The position numbers and the translations under genes are program-made. Of a stretch of 64,000 nucleotides of DNA, positions 1-12,740 are shown in pieces (the first letter of the stretch is position 1; every line of letters starts with the position of its first letter). The stretch is from Sinohyriopsis cumingii (lineage: Eukaryota > Mollusca > Bivalvia > Unionida > Unionidae): assembly GCA_028554795.2 (NCBI GenBank), contig CM068835.1, positions 62,397,719-62,461,718 of the forward strand. The letters run 5' to 3'. The notes beneath the pieces were generated by a model, which saw nothing but the letters and a program-made list of their open reading frames with translations, searched no databases and was not told where the DNA came from.

Positions 1-715
1 GTCATATAATTGTATGCAATCTTGTAAAAAGACACATGCGTGTCATAATATTTATTTTGGATTTACTTAGACTTTAGGATATATGTGCATGTGTAGGTTA
101 CACGGCTATATTCTTTGTAGATAAGGAGTAGATATATGAAAATTGTGCTAAGACAACCGATTAGACAAACATATGAGAAGAAAACAAACCCTGTCTGCCC
201 GTTTATACCTCGAATTAAAGTACAAAAAGAGTAAACCATTATCTGGTGTCTGATATTTTGGTATATTGCATATAAACGTTCGGATTTGCAACGTGTAGAC
301 GAGCGATGTACACGCAAACAGGGGTCTAAGGTATGTATGTATGTATGTATGTATGTATGTATGCATACATAGCCACGACATTTGCAATTTTATCGAATTA
401 TAAATCAGTCTGCATCTTTCACAATATTTCTAGAATCACCCAATCTCACAACACTTACATATAACCAATGTTTATATCTACATCTTTATTTGATAAATAT
501 CTCGCAAAGCATCTAGTGAAACTAGATCGATCTGTTCCACCTAAATAGTAAATTAAATGGAACTGGTGTGTGCGCCTCTGCGTTTGGGTGTTTGTTTTGG
601 GGTGTTTTTGTGTGTGTGATAATGAACGAGTATAACACAATGCATTATACATAAATATGAACAGAATGCAAACCATGTTTTTCTCCGTGTCTATCTTTAG
701 TTGAAAAACAATAAG
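1..715. repeat. Inverted-duplication block A, left copy
   Basis: This block reappears in reverse complement at about 37000-37715. Matching landmarks are the ATCTTGTAAAAAGACA stretch at 20-35 against TGTCTTTTTACAAGAT near 37690, the AAGATGCAGACTGATTTATA-like stretch (reverse strand, near 400-420) against 37281-37300, and the GTGTGATAATGAACGAGTATAACAC stretch (615-640) against 37050-37077. A (TATG)n run at 331-368 sits where the right copy carries (AC)n(TA)n. The end of the block (360-450) also resembles 1550-1640, so it is probably a dispersed repeat family and not only a duplication arm. No coding capacity was seen. Confidence 0.75.
331..370. repeat. (TATG)n microsatellite
   Basis: About nine tandem GTAT/TATG units inside block A, at the position where the homologous right-hand copy has a long (AC)n(TA)n array. 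Confidence 0.95.
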
Positions 716-719
716 AATC

Positions 720-985
<266 letters not shown>

Positions 986-1004
986 GAGACAAACTTTCAG
1001 TATA

Positions 1005-1260
1005 TTTTGCGGATGCGGGATGTCGTGGGTTCGAACCCCGGCCGAAAATGGTACTAACAGCTGCCTCGCTTGGCGCTCAGCATTAAGAGGTTATTGTTAG
1101 GACTGGTCGCCTGGTATCAGGATAATGTGACTGGGTGAGACATCAGCTACATGTCTGCGGCATGATGCCCTAGTGCTAGACAACACTATAAACTGCCACA
1201 TTGCAGACATCGTAGCGGTATGACTGAAAAAGTGTTACAGCTACGTTAAAAATCCAGATC
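1005..1260 (+). mobile_element. tRNA-derived SINE (family 1), 5'-truncated
   Basis: The piece starts inside the tRNA-like head. GTGGGTTCGAACCCCGGCC near 1027-1045 is a perfect pol III B box. The SINE body follows, with landmarks ATGGTACTAACAGCTGCCTCGC, TTGGCGCTCAGCATTAAGAGG, GGATAATGTGACTGGGTGAGAC, CATGTCTGCGGCATGATG and CACTATAAACTGCCACATTGCAGACATCG. The same body occurs at 2694-2905, 25107-25395, 28895-29113 (reverse) and 39375-39576 (reverse). The A box is missing here, so the copy is truncated and presumably inactive. Confidence 0.8.
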
Positions 1261-2264
1261 ACATCACACTTCAGTATTTTTCGTGTTTTTGCTGAGCCGT
1301 TAGGTTTTAATTGAGGAAGTACTGCAATCTATTTAATATGTTTGGCTCAAAGCAATTTTAGGGGACGTGATAAGGAAATTAGAGTAGAAGGAAAATATTT
1401 TTAATTTTGCAAAGCATACTTACAACAGGTAACAATCTGCCTCTCTTTCCCGCCCGCTGTGATTTGATTGATGGATCTCTACCAATCGGCATTCTGACTC
1501 GTCAGTAAAGGAGACCAAATGTGTGTGTATGTATATATATATACATACATATTTGCGTTAATAGCCAAGTCATTAGCAATGTTATTTTATGAATTTGTAA
1601 ACCAGACTGCATCTTTCACAGTTATTCTTGAATCAAAACACACCTGCTTATGCACATAAAAAGTGTCGTTGGGGAGAAAACCAATATGCAGAACAAGGTT
1701 TACTTATACCACAGGCATTGGAGATTAACCTTTGCTTAATGACATTGACCTTTCGACTAAGTCCCTCCCCCTCCTAATCTCTATCTCCATCTCTCTCTCT
1801 CTCCGGATAAACAGAGTATATATAGTATTCCAGTTCAGTTAGAAAAATAGTTGTTAATAAGGTGTCGATGGTGGTTCCATTCTGTAAATAATGTTTTGGT
1901 TGATAGACGGTAATGCTTGCTATTGTTGGTTTTCCAAGCATGATGTTGATTCTAGCAATCAAAAGCAGTGCGATATTATCGGAGTTGACATGTAAATTTT
2001 CCTGAGAGAACTAAACTAATAGTTTAATATCTGTACCACGTGTGAATTTCGTGTCAACTACTATTAAATAGCATATATGATGGTTGTAATGATATGTGTT
2101 CTTCAATAACAATTAAAATTAAACTGGTGTGAGTGTGTGTGTGTGTCTGCGTGTCTGTGTATGTGTGTGTGTGTGTTTGTGTTTGTGAGTTTGTGTGTTT
2201 GTTTTCTCTGGAAATTTGATTACTATACCTGATGCGGTCTTCATCATTGCGATATCGAAAACGT
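1260..2264. other. AT-rich stretch, no gene seen
   Basis: No coding signal was found. It contains a partial copy of the block A end (1545-1645) and GT-rich simple sequence at 2125-2205. Confidence 0.5.
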
Positions 2265-2905
2265 CCAACAACAACACAATAAATCTGGACAAATGAGTGT
2301 CATCGGTGTCATAATAATTGTTTACCTGAAATATACGTGTTTGGATCACCATATTTAATAAGGTGTGAAAGAGTTAAAATTTCAAAATAGAAACTTACTG
2401 TCGAATTATTAAAATCAGACATTTTACTCTAGGTGATCTAGTTTGAAGGGAGATGATAAAGGGCACAGTTGGAAGAAGAGTATATATTTGATATATAAGA
2501 GAAATCGAATATAAAGTTGTTAAATAAATAAATAAATAAAATGAACATGATCTACATCTTTTCTAAAATACTGAAACATTTATTTTAGGTTTGAAATCGA
2601 CCAATTAATTTTTGTACTCTAATCTTGCAAATAAACATACATTAAATTTACAGAACCGGTACCTGCTTATTTTAGATTCAATTAGATTTTGGTGTGACTG
2701 TACTAGCAGCTGGCTAGGTTCGCGCTCATCGTTAACAGTTTAGTGTTAGTACTGGTCAGACTGGTTTCAGGATAATGGGACTGGTTGGGCCATGATGCTG
2801 CATGTATGAGTTTGGATGTTCCAGTTATAGATATCACTATAAACTGCCACAATGCAGACATGGTAGCGATATGACTAAAGTTGCTCAAATACTCTCTCTC
2901 TCACA
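2265..2905. repeat. Inverted-duplication block B, left copy (with SINE)
   Basis: Reverse complement of about 39375-40345. Landmarks are CCAACAACAACACAATAAATCTGGACAAATGAG (2267-2299) against 40312-40345, TCACCATATTTAATAAGGTGTGAAA (2346-2370) against 40240-40265, and ATCTTGCAAATA near 2621-2632 against 39939-39950. The SINE body at 2694-2905 matches 39375-39576. The block therefore predates at least one SINE insertion, or carried it along when duplicated. An (AAAT)n run lies at 2521-2540. Confidence 0.75.
2694..2905 (+). mobile_element. SINE family 1 body, headless copy
   Basis: Begins at TGACTGTACTAGCAGCTGGC with no tRNA-like head. It continues through the GCGCTCATCGTTAAC, GGATAATGGGACTGG, CATGATGCTGCATG and CACTATAAACTGCCACAATGCAGACATGG landmarks shared with the copy at 1005. 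It ends near a CT/CA simple repeat (2892-2920). The inverted counterpart is 39375-39576. Confidence 0.75.
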
Positions 2906-3944
2906 CACACAGACACACATCTGTGCACACTTTTCGATGAGCAGAGTATTACTACCACCTGATTTGTATGTCGCTTCGGTTCATCATTAGCCCAGTTGTC
3001 CTTCAACAACATTTCAACATATATGGGTATGTAAACTAAATAGAAGAATACGACCTTTGTCGTAAAATGGCAAAGGTATGGTGTAGATAATCAACAATTT
3101 CACGTGGTGGTGCAAGTCAGTATGACTGAAAGTATAAACGATATCAATGCGTTATCACGTACGTGCTTCAATGAGTTCTGGGTACTACTGACGAATCCAG
3201 GTAGATGATTCCGTAGAAGAAACATCGCACCCGAGGCTGTCAGACCTATTCGGCTTCCTATCCACCACGGTGGCAACATACCTTTTCTATTTTTCTGTGG
3301 CTTCTTGACACTATGCATCCATAGATCGCTTGTTGTCAGAGCGATACCTAATGCAGTTCAGTGCGCCCCTAACGCAGTTGCTTTTGTAATAGCGAGAGTC
3401 TCAGCCTCTAACAACTATATAATTGTTGAGCGAAATATAAGTATTCGGTCGCTTTTTGGTAATTGCTCCACATACTGTTTCAATAATTTTAATGTTATAG
3501 AAGAGTTCTTTGTTTTCCCTCCTTAACACAAGTTATATTTGAATAGCTACTAGATGACATTTCCTGTTGATTTTGACGCAGAAGATGGCAATGACCATGC
3601 GATAATTTCTTATCACGCATTGTATTCCCGCAATCTAGATATGCACGTGCCATTTGATTGTTTTCTAAGTCAAGCAAAATTTCGTCGGAACGTTCCAGAT
3701 GCCTGTTTAACCACAGCGAAGCTTCATACTATCCAAATTTGTCAAATATCATGTAATACTTCCTGTCAGTCAGTCATTTCGTATCTTGAAAACGTCACAA
3801 CCCCGCGTGTTGGTATGATGAAACCTTGTTGGTGGTTTATTTGCAATACAAACTGTCCTTGAACGGCATGTTGTATCGTGCCATTATTATGTGCGACAGA
3901 GAAGTATAGATGCCCCTCCAGAACCCACATACAATGACAAACAC

Positions 3945-4085
3945 TTATGTGATTGAGTTGTTAGTGTTATTCATAATTACAATTTCGACAACAAAAATAT
4001 TTTCAGTGACACCGTCACCATACCCAACTGCATCATTGTTGTTGACCTTCTGGAATAGAACGATTGTGTTTTGTTGCCAAATTAA
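3945..4085 (-). other. Frame conserved between the two arms, unknown
   Basis: On the minus strand a frame ending in NNNDAVGYGDGVTEN... then a TAA stop is matched by 34634-34771 on the plus strand of the other arm. Length and stop are kept and there are no gaps over about 40 codons. This copy has no ATG. The conserved frame may only reflect sequence age, because most changes alter amino acids. It could be a relic exon of an older element. No family was recognised. Confidence 0.25.
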
Positions 4086-6104
4086 CCTGTGGACATTTCT
4101 GCAAAACACAAATAAACGACTTTTGAGGCCGCGTTTTCACATTCCTGCATACCTATGTTTTCATTTTCATTTCTTTGTACGCCATCTTCCATTTATGCAC
4201 ACATATCTTTGTGATATTGATCAATGTAAATCTATCATACTGTCAAGGGAGAACACCTTAAAAGGTTTTCGAATAAATGAATTTCAATACAATTTGGAAA
4301 TAAATATATTTAGAATAAATAACACAACAAGATGCCATGCAAAATCTGTTTAAAAATGAATCAAGGAAAGAAGACATGAAACATAGTATAGCACCAAGCA
4401 CAATATCTTATCAGTCTCAGAATTAGCTATTGTTTAAATCAAAGTAGAGAAGAAGGCAATACATGACAATGACCTATTGATGGGGAAAGGCTTAGTTTGG
4501 CATACTCAGCTTCTTATGCGTAGACGTCAATTTCCACGACAATCAAAAGGAATGTCATTATTTCGCCCAACGTTACGTGCGAAACATGATACTTTCGTAT
4601 CTTTCCTATGGATAGCGTGGTTTCAACAGCTGCTAATCGCATAATTTCATATCCCTTGTGCGAACACACTAATGTCTTATACATTATTTGTGTGTGCAGG
4701 AAGTAATTTCCTAATGTCGAAAAGTCAACGTGAACACACTCTTTTGAAAGAGCAGAACAATTAGCAAAGACGTGTGAACAATGTTTGAATGCCTCATTTA
4801 AATTCTTACTCATGATTTGAATAATAAGGTATATTGCACGCGTAGACCATTTCTTAAAAAACTGATTGTCTAGTTTGAATTGTGTAAAAGATAAAAATGA
4901 TATGCGCCTGAATCTCCTTTTGCAGATGTTAGTTGTCAGAAATTGCTCACGAGTGTTCTTATTTATTTATTATATGTTGTAAATAAATATCTGTGTGTTC
5001 GTATTTTCTGCTGATACAGTTCCCGGTAGGTCCATCTTTGTGACCTGCATCATATGAAATATCTAAGTATATGCAACAACAACAACAAAAAAAAAAGCAA
5101 TGAATGTACCAGCATTTAAACAACACACATTCTAACATAAACAAATCCGGTGCAAACGAGGAGAAGCACTTGTGATTAATTAGAAACGACAAATACTTGC
5201 ACTAAATAGTCCAAACAGCAGTCCTGCGCATCTACAAACTCCATTGTTTGCCAGCTACGGACAAATACGCACAATACAAATGATTCATCCATTTCCCGCC
5301 GACATAAAACTATCATCCATGTCAGGAATCTCAACGCCAACGAAGAAAACTGTGGTTATATACCTCTTGAACGTCTGAATACACACTAACCTCTTAGCCA
5401 GGTTACTAGGCCTAACATAGTGAAATAGAATTGTATCGAATATACACGACAACCAATAATAAGAGAGGAAACTAAATGTTTACGTCTTTGCCGTCCATTA
5501 GTGCATTAATCACAGGGGAATAATACTACTTAATTGTTCAAATGTACATGTTGTTTGCTTATAATCTTCATAATCTGCAATTATTTTGTGATACGTTAAT
5601 TTTGTTAATATATGTTATATTGAATCTCTTATTATTGTTTAGAAGAGTGATCACGCTAAACAATCCGAACATTTGTAAAAACATTATTTGGTGATTCCAT
5701 AAAGAAATAGAATATTGTCTGCATACGTAATAAAACATACTCAAATTTCACACCAGATTTTCTTTTTAAAAATTTTTATTTCATGTTTATTTTTAAAATA
5801 CGCAGAGAAGAGGAGTATTATTTGAATAATTGTTTTACAGACAAACATTAATTTATGATCTGACAGTCTTCAAATGTATCCAGAAGTTAGTAACCTCTTC
5901 GGCGACATACATGTATTTCATATAAAAAAAATTTTCAAAACAATAAATGCGTGTTGTATTGGAATGAAAAAAACGTTATCGGTTTAGAAACTAAAATAAA
6001 GAACTTAAATCATATTATAATAAGAGTATTTATCAGAAGAATAAGAGTAGATTGAATCCTGCAGATTCAAGCTTTGATGGAAGAGTAGTTTTTAAAAGTA
6101 TGTT

Positions 6105-6290
6105 TTCACCAGCATTGGTAGCAAAGTGGTAGACACATTGGGTATTATCCCATCTACTCTTGAAGTGTCTGCTATGATCGAATCATAGGTGTGCCAAGGT
6201 TATTTGTTAATTGAGCAAAGCTACTTTCGTCTCGTGAAAGTATGACGGTGTAGGTGAGTGTCAGAAGCATGCATTAAAAGTTATACGACA
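6105..6290 (+). mobile_element. tRNA-like SINE (family 2), left arm copy
   Basis: The head CATTGGTAGCAAAGTGGTAGACACA resembles a pol III A box, and GTATGATCGAATCAT near 6174-6188 a degenerate B box. The body follows: GTGTGCCAAGGTTATTTGT, CTACTTTCGTCTCGTGAAAGT and GGTGTAGGTGAGTGTCAGAAGCATGC. The inverted-arm partner is 30390-30595. Both copies mark the outer limit of the duplication. Confidence 0.6.
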
Positions 6291-9200
6291 CCAAAATGGT
6301 GACTCTGGTAGAAGCTAATATATCTTTGGATTACAGAGGATAACATCCCTATGTCTAACGGTGGGATTATCGCACGGAAATTGACACACAAGAGACAAAA
6401 GTTAAATCAAAAATGTATAGTCGCTAAACTTCGGATATATTAAATTTAAATATATTGAAACATTCAGATGTTACGAAGAGACAAATTAACTATTTTACAC
6501 CTAACCTTCTTTTCTCTCTTACATCATTGTTCGACACTGATATGTTAAAATATTCTTTACTTTCAGCAAACATTTGAAGATAAATACGTATGTTTTCAAT
6601 TACAGATATTGATGATGTATGCGGTATCTCAGAAAATATGTATACTAATTTATCATTGTTATCATTTAGGATAAATGCGATTATAAAACGTGGCAGCAAT
6701 TTCAAAATAAAACGAAATATTACGGAGACTATGCGTGTGAAGTTAAATGTTAAACGGAAGCATTTTAGTCATATGTACTGCCATTACGAAACTTCAGTTA
6801 CTTAAACAAAAGTGAATATTGTTTCTGGACACATTTTTAGACAGGGCTGCAAGGAAATTAAATACTCAAATTCAAAGAAGATTGAACCGAAAGATTTGCA
6901 ATTTGGAGTGTAATGTCACTGAAATATTATTGACATGCAATCTTTTAAAAAGAAGTACAATGGATATAACTCAGTTTAGATTTTTAGTTATACCCATTGT
7001 ACATCTTTCTAAAGATTGTATGTTAATACTATTTCAGTGACAGTACATTCCAACTAGTGATAGATTTCGTATCAGAATAAGCTTTGGCTAGAAAAGTGAA
7101 ACAAAATACTGGAGACGACATACACGACTCCCTCAAAGAAATGTTAAAAGCGAAGACCAGAGAAAATACAGTGTATGTAGTGAAATGTATTCATAACTGC
7201 AGCGTTAATAAATGATTAAGGAAAGAAAATACCTAATTATTTGCAATTGGACTCAAAAGGACGAAAACATACAAGGAAAGATCAATATAACATTAAAAAA
7301 CTTGAATATGGAAATACCAGAGTCACTGATGGATATACTAAAGCCTAGAAGAAAATTCATATTCCTCTAATTAAGTAGGAAAAGAAGAAAATAGATTGGG
7401 TCAAAACATTTGGATTGATCGATAGCTAACACTCGCGCAACTCAAGAATAAAAACTAAGCAAGACGATCTACATCTCAAATATAAATTTATTTGTTGTTG
7501 TGTCAAAAGTCTTAATCTTACGGAAGAGATTTCGAGAGGATATTTTACGAAGATGAGTTATTCACATACATGATACATGACAATTTGTGTTTAATAATGA
7601 AATAATCTAAAAATCAAAGCAATAAACCATCCAAAATACAAAGCGTCAAAATAAAAAACAACAACAGCAAAAACAAATCCCATAAATATATGTACTACTA
7701 AAATGGAAAGTATATATTCATCATTCTAACAGTTAGATAAATACTGAAACTATGTACATGAGCATTATTAATACATGAAAACCTTTTAGGTAGAGAATAT
7801 AAAATAAAATGACGGTTGCTCCAATATTTTGAGGAATCACCTCAGAATATAGTTAAATAAGTTATACAAAGGACAAATTTAACGACGTATTTTATAATAA
7901 AACTGTTCTGTCTATACAATCTAAAGGACTGGCCTGAACGAAAGTCATAACAGTGCGCATTGTCCAGCAAATGTGATTAGTGTTTGCATTTATTTTCTGA
8001 GCAAATTAATAGATAGAAAACGTGTCGATTGTTGTTTTCCATCTGTTATTGTCCAACTTGATATCAGCAATTAAAAATCAGAAGACAAATGGATGATATA
8101 AAATTGTAAAAGAGTTGGTATAAAATAATAATACTTCCACCATAATTAATATAAATGTGAAGTGTTGCCAGGGAAGAGACAACCGAATCAGTGTAACTTC
8201 ATCAGGTAGGAACACTCTTTCACACATGTTGGTTTAAAATAGACGACCTTGGGAACTTTAATGATGAATATAACTTATATGTAAATGGAACTGTAGACAG
8301 CATTATGAGAATTGTTAAAGTAACATAACGAGAAATTACAAAGATCAGTTAATATCGATCTTATTTTGTCGGGACACAAATTACATTCTACAAGGATGAA
8401 ACGAAAGAACGGAAAATAGCGTGAACAGCTGTTTACAGATGCTTAAGGAATGTCAGTTTATCCCAACAGTAGCTCGCGCAGATACTACTATATCATATAA
8501 TCATCGAGAATACTTACATTATATAACAGAACGTTGAATAATGTTGCAATTAATTATTATGAAGAGAGTATGTACATAGGTGTTAACATAAGCCCCCTTA
8601 GACAAGAAAATAACAAAATTGAATCAACAACAATTAATAGAGGCAACTCCAATTCAGTCTATGTTTTTGTCTACATAATTTAATAACAGTGTCTAATTTG
8701 GATCAACTGCATCATACTAACGAATGGTGAAAAGATCGCAATGTCCACAACTAATTGTATCACCTTCCTCTCGTGACCCGTGCACCACGTGTTCCTATTA
8801 TCTAGTCTTCTTTTTCTGAACGATCCATCTCTTCGTTTACCTCCTAGTCCTTTCTCCATAACACGTAATCTAGTTCCGGAGATCAGTCTTCGGACTGTCC
8901 CTCTCTCCGACATAGCTGTTTCTCTAAATTACAAAATTACCCATAACTATCTATACGCATCACTTTCTATACGTACATACTATGTCCTCACTTACATTAC
9001 TCAGAAGAATAACTAGGTGTCAAAACAGTGCATACATTCTGATCTAATTCGATAGATCTTCACTCTCGCTTCACAGTGACCGACCACAGTGACAATAATC
9101 AGTATCGTCCTAACAGACAAAGGAAATTATTTCATATAACCTTATGAAATACTACACATATGTATATTTGGATCGCATGCAATCTGTCAATTACAACAAT

Positions 9201-10440
9201 TAACTAGTAACTGTAAAGTATTAAATATATAAATTGCACAACAACTCTATCGTCAACAAATTTCCATTAAATTTAATAAACGATACATAATATAGATCAA
9301 CACATTTGCATAAAACAAACAATCAAAGATAGAAAATTAGGCTTTTATATAAAATTGCGTATCTTAATACTATTCTCCTTCATAAATTGTAAGTCGCCCT
9401 GTCTTCTCCTGCAGGAAAGCAACCTGGTCTCACTTTCATGTTAACGAGGAAAGCACTATTCGTTTTAGGCATCCTCGGAGCTAAACCACTCCTCTATCAG
9501 AACGTTTGGTCACTTTATATTCACATAACTTCCAAAGTGTATGCCTTAATTTAGTCTGACCAATCGTAAGCAGCGGTTCCTAAATGTTCCCAAGATAAAA
9601 ATTTCTTTCTTCAGATTTTGGATAGCCTAGAATCTCTCAACTACGTTATATATCATGTTCCCCTAGAAAATGACTATTTTATACGGGTTAATATAAAGCG
9701 GTTACTGTTGGTAGCTCAAATGTTTTCTTTCTCAAGACGGCGATGTTATGCCTCGGTCAAATTTCAATGATTCGTAGATGTTGGCAATTCAAATTTAACA
9801 CTGACATGGTGGGAGGGAAAGAAGAAATGACAAAGTAACCATTCACAATTAACCTTTTTGCTTAAGCGTGTTAAACGTTTAATGCTCAATGCGTTAATCC
9901 TTAAGGTTCAACACTATTCAAAAATCGACACTTTACAAAGACCGATGAGTAACTATAGCTAATTGTTAAATTTGTCACCGGATTATTGCAATTAAATTTC
10001 CGTCCCTAAAATACAATTCTTCTGTAAATCAAGATGTACATAAGTGCTGTGGATATTACAACAATAAAGTCAAACAATATACTTATATTCTATCTCAATA
10101 ACACGAAGATCTCATTTTACCTCACGCAGTTTGTATCATAATCATTATATGATTTTCTCTCATATACTTTACTTGCAACACTTGTATATCAGATACAATA
10201 TCCATGTTGTTATTAAAAACTGTGATATATTCTCTAAATTTCTTAAAGGAGTTGATATAATTCATCTTGTTTTTAGTCTCAACGCAATTAAGAAATCTTT
10301 CCTGTATTAATTTTTTGTGGTTTTATGTATGAAGGCTGTTTGGATTGTGCAGACGTATTGACTCAAAATAAGAAGAATTACACTTTAGAGCCGTACTGAT
10401 TAGTTCCTGTTGTTGTGGGCCAAACGCCATATTCAGCACA
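6291..10440. other. AT-rich intergenic DNA, nothing recognised
   Basis: More than 4 kb with only short, unconvincing ORFs. There are A-rich stretches at 7080-7700 and no repeats that I could match elsewhere in the window. Confidence 0.5.
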
Positions 10441-10444
10441 TGAT

Positions 10445-10700
10445 TGGTTGTTGTTGATGTTGTTGTGGGGTTTAACGCCATTTTGCAGCACACGATAGGC
10501 TATGCTTGGCAGACAGTATTAATGGTGGAGGAAGAACCCCGGAAAACCCCGGGAAGAACCATCGACCCACGAGAAGCTACTGGCAGGCTTTCTCACATAC
10601 CAACGTTGGTTGAGCCGTAGAGTAGGATACACACGGACAAAGGTGAAATATCAGTCTTCTGAAAAGACGAGTGCACTAGACCATTAATCCACACATGTCT
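10445..10700 (-). mobile_element. tRNA-derived SINE (family 3) with CAACAA tail
   Basis: Read on the minus strand it starts with ATGGTCTAGTGCACTCGTC (A-box-like). It passes GGCTCAACC (B-box-like), TTGGTATGTGAGAAAGCCTGCC, TCTTCCTCCACCATTAATACTG and CCAAGCATAGCCTATCGTG. It ends TGGCGTTAAACCCCACAACA followed by CAACAACAACC. The end and short CAA tail are typical of SINEs I associate with molluscs. A partial repeat of its end (GTTGTTGTGGGCCAAACGCC) precedes it at 10408-10440. A second fragment of the family lies at 57955-58050. Confidence 0.75.
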
Positions 10701-10839
10701 TCCGTGTTAATCAGAAATTATTACGCTAATGAATGCATGTCAATCTGTCCAACTATGAAGAATTTCTTTATGTCTACACCAACCAAACCTAATATATCGG
10801 CATCGTATTCATTCTATTATTACCATTTTAGGACGTAAA

Positions 10840-11300
10840 CTAAAGGTTATGGTAAATACTTGGTAATATTGTTGAATTCCACGGATTGGCTAAACATGAG
10901 TCAGTACAGTCATATTGCATTCCGTAGTTTTCATTCTCACTGTATGGGACCGATACAACTAACCGGATTGAATGATACATTGGTGTATATATACCATAAT
11001 ATTTATTTAGCATATTTATATGGCACAGTTGGTTTTGCTGCTTTCTCTCTGGAGAGTTAATGAGGTAAGTTAAGTCGTCTACTTTCTTTTGAATGGTATA
11101 AGGGTCACATAAATTATCCGGAAGAACATTTTGAGGTAATGGCAAGAGAACGTGGTCTCCACCACCAGGTTAAAAGTTCTTTTCCTCTGTACTTCGTTTA
11201 TCTTTAAAGCCTTCAATGGTCCACTAACGAAATGTCTAGAACTAGTACTAAAGGAATTAAACTGATGATTCTTGAACCTGTTCCTAACAGCAAGCAACGT
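10840..11300 (-). pseudogene. Gypsy LTR retrotransposon, integrase C-terminal remnant
   Basis: The 101-codon open frame on the minus strand ends in the hallmark C-terminus of Gypsy integrase: DHVLLPLPQNVLPDNL, then DPYTIQKKVDDLTYLI, then PERKQQNQLCHINMLNKYY. This corresponds to the family's PGDKVLVLLP ... GPY ... TPDRRKK...CHINMLKPY pattern. Upstream (11180-11240) a shifted frame gives SGPLKALKINE, which resembles the RGPLKLLKE segment just after the catalytic core. About 60 expected residues between the two are missing. No catalytic core, RT or LTRs were seen nearby, so this is a short dead fragment. A SINE sits just beyond its 3' end. Confidence 0.75.
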
Positions 11301-12365
11301 CTTAATCTTTTCCTGTTCGTCACTAGCGGGTATCGCATGTGGTTTCCATTTTATCTCAATGCGTCTTTATTCAGAAAATGCTTTTTTGCTCTGTCTAATG
11401 GTACATGCTATTTCCAGTTTCAAACGGCAGCATGTGGAAGTATGTTGCCGTCTCTCACGTTTAGTATATGAGGGTTGAATAAACGTTCACTCACGTGTAT
11501 CATTTTGACACTATTTACAATATTTAGAGACCTTGTTTTCTTTTCACAATGTATTTGCTTAACCTACACTCCCTCTTGGTCCTATTGCGTCTCATTGTTC
11601 CTTCGAATAGTTATTTCATTAAACAAAATGTATTTGTTATTGATGATCTCCATCAAAAATATACGATTGTGATATGGTAGATGATAATAAAGTATCATTA
11701 TATTGTTTTTCCTTAATCTTATGTATCACGTTTAGTCTATTTAAGTAACGTGGTGTTAAAGCAAACGGAAAGGTTTATACATACCTTTAATACCACTGTA
11801 TGTGATCATAAGTTACATGATTAAATATACCTTTTTTGAGTGAACGTTTTCATAGCGGAATGTTTATATATGTGCGCTATTGAAAACTACTATGCGTTGG
11901 TACATTTGAGGCCGCTTTATTTGATTTGTTTTGTAACTGACGGGCATTTGTTGAATGAACATTGGAGATCAAGACATGACTGTTCATTATGGACAAACAT
12001 ATCTGGATTTGTACTCATCACAAATTGGTGCAATGTATACATGTGATAATGAGGTAAAGTATATCACTTACTCCTTATATTCCAAAACAATGCTTTCTAA
12101 ATGTACACCATTTAGTGGTGGTCACATGTAAAGGAGCATGTGTTCTAAACAATATTACAATATTTACTACATGACACGATCCATTCAGGAGATCTGATTT
12201 TGATGTCAAAAGGTATTAATTTTGTTGTAAAAGCAGCAACATTTACTAATATCAATATGAAACATGTCCACTAGATAAATTGAAAAGAATGGTTAACAAA
12301 TGGTCCTGAAAGTGTGAGTCGTATAATGCAGCACTTGAGCGTAAAGCAAGGTACTATGTCCTGTA
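11301..12365. other. AT-rich DNA, no gene recognised
   Basis: Several short ORFs (60-80 codons) without family resemblance. The part next to 11300 may be decayed Gypsy sequence, but I could not support this. Confidence 0.4.
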
Positions 12366-12369
12366 GCGG

Positions 12370-12740
12370 ATATTCAAGATGGGAATGTCACATTGGGGGC
12401 AACGAACATTTCACAAGGGCACAAATGACACGCTCGGGACAATAGGGAATTTAATATCAGATTGGAACTGTTGGGTCTAACGGAAATTTAACATGGGATA
12501 TAATGATACTTTAACACGGGAATTGCAATATGGAATAAACATGATTCTGACATCGGAACATTAATATGGGACCTAAAGGGAATTTCACATGGGAATGCCA
12601 CTTTATTTCCTAACGGTAATTTAACTTTTTTCAAAAACTGACACGATTGTATTATGGGGAAATGTAAAGCTAAAACTGCGCCTAGGTTTAAAATGATGTT
12701 ACTTTTGGTCTCTGGGGCATCTAACGGGAATCTAATACGG
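12370..12740. repeat. Degenerate short-motif tandem region (GGGAAT-TTAACA type)
   Basis: The words GGGAAT, TTTAACATGGGA, TTAACACGGGAA, TTTCACATGGGAA and CTAACGGGAAT recur about every 25-40 bases. This suggests an old, much-decayed minisatellite. No coding or TE signature was found. Confidence 0.5.

Larger units (their letters stand above)
2905..6290. repeat. Inverted-duplication block C, left arm
   Basis: The whole stretch matches 30395-36150 in reverse complement at moderate identity, with colinear order. GGTTCATCATTAGCCCAGTTGTCC near 2980-3003 matches 36060-36085. The GCAACATACC... region (3240-3330) matches 35690-35790. The AAAATTTCGTCGGAACGTTC stretch matches about 35020-35040. Position 4150-4360 matches 34345-34560, 4520-4820 matches 31855-32160, and 5190-5330 matches 31310-31500. 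The outer end is a tRNA-like SINE (6105-6290) present in both arms. No intact gene was recognised; ORFs up to 147 aa here are not convincing. Confidence 0.8.

Noticed and set aside
8680-9016. Overlapping 77-78 residue ORFs on both strands
   Set aside because: No family features. They are mirror frames of one GC-richer patch.
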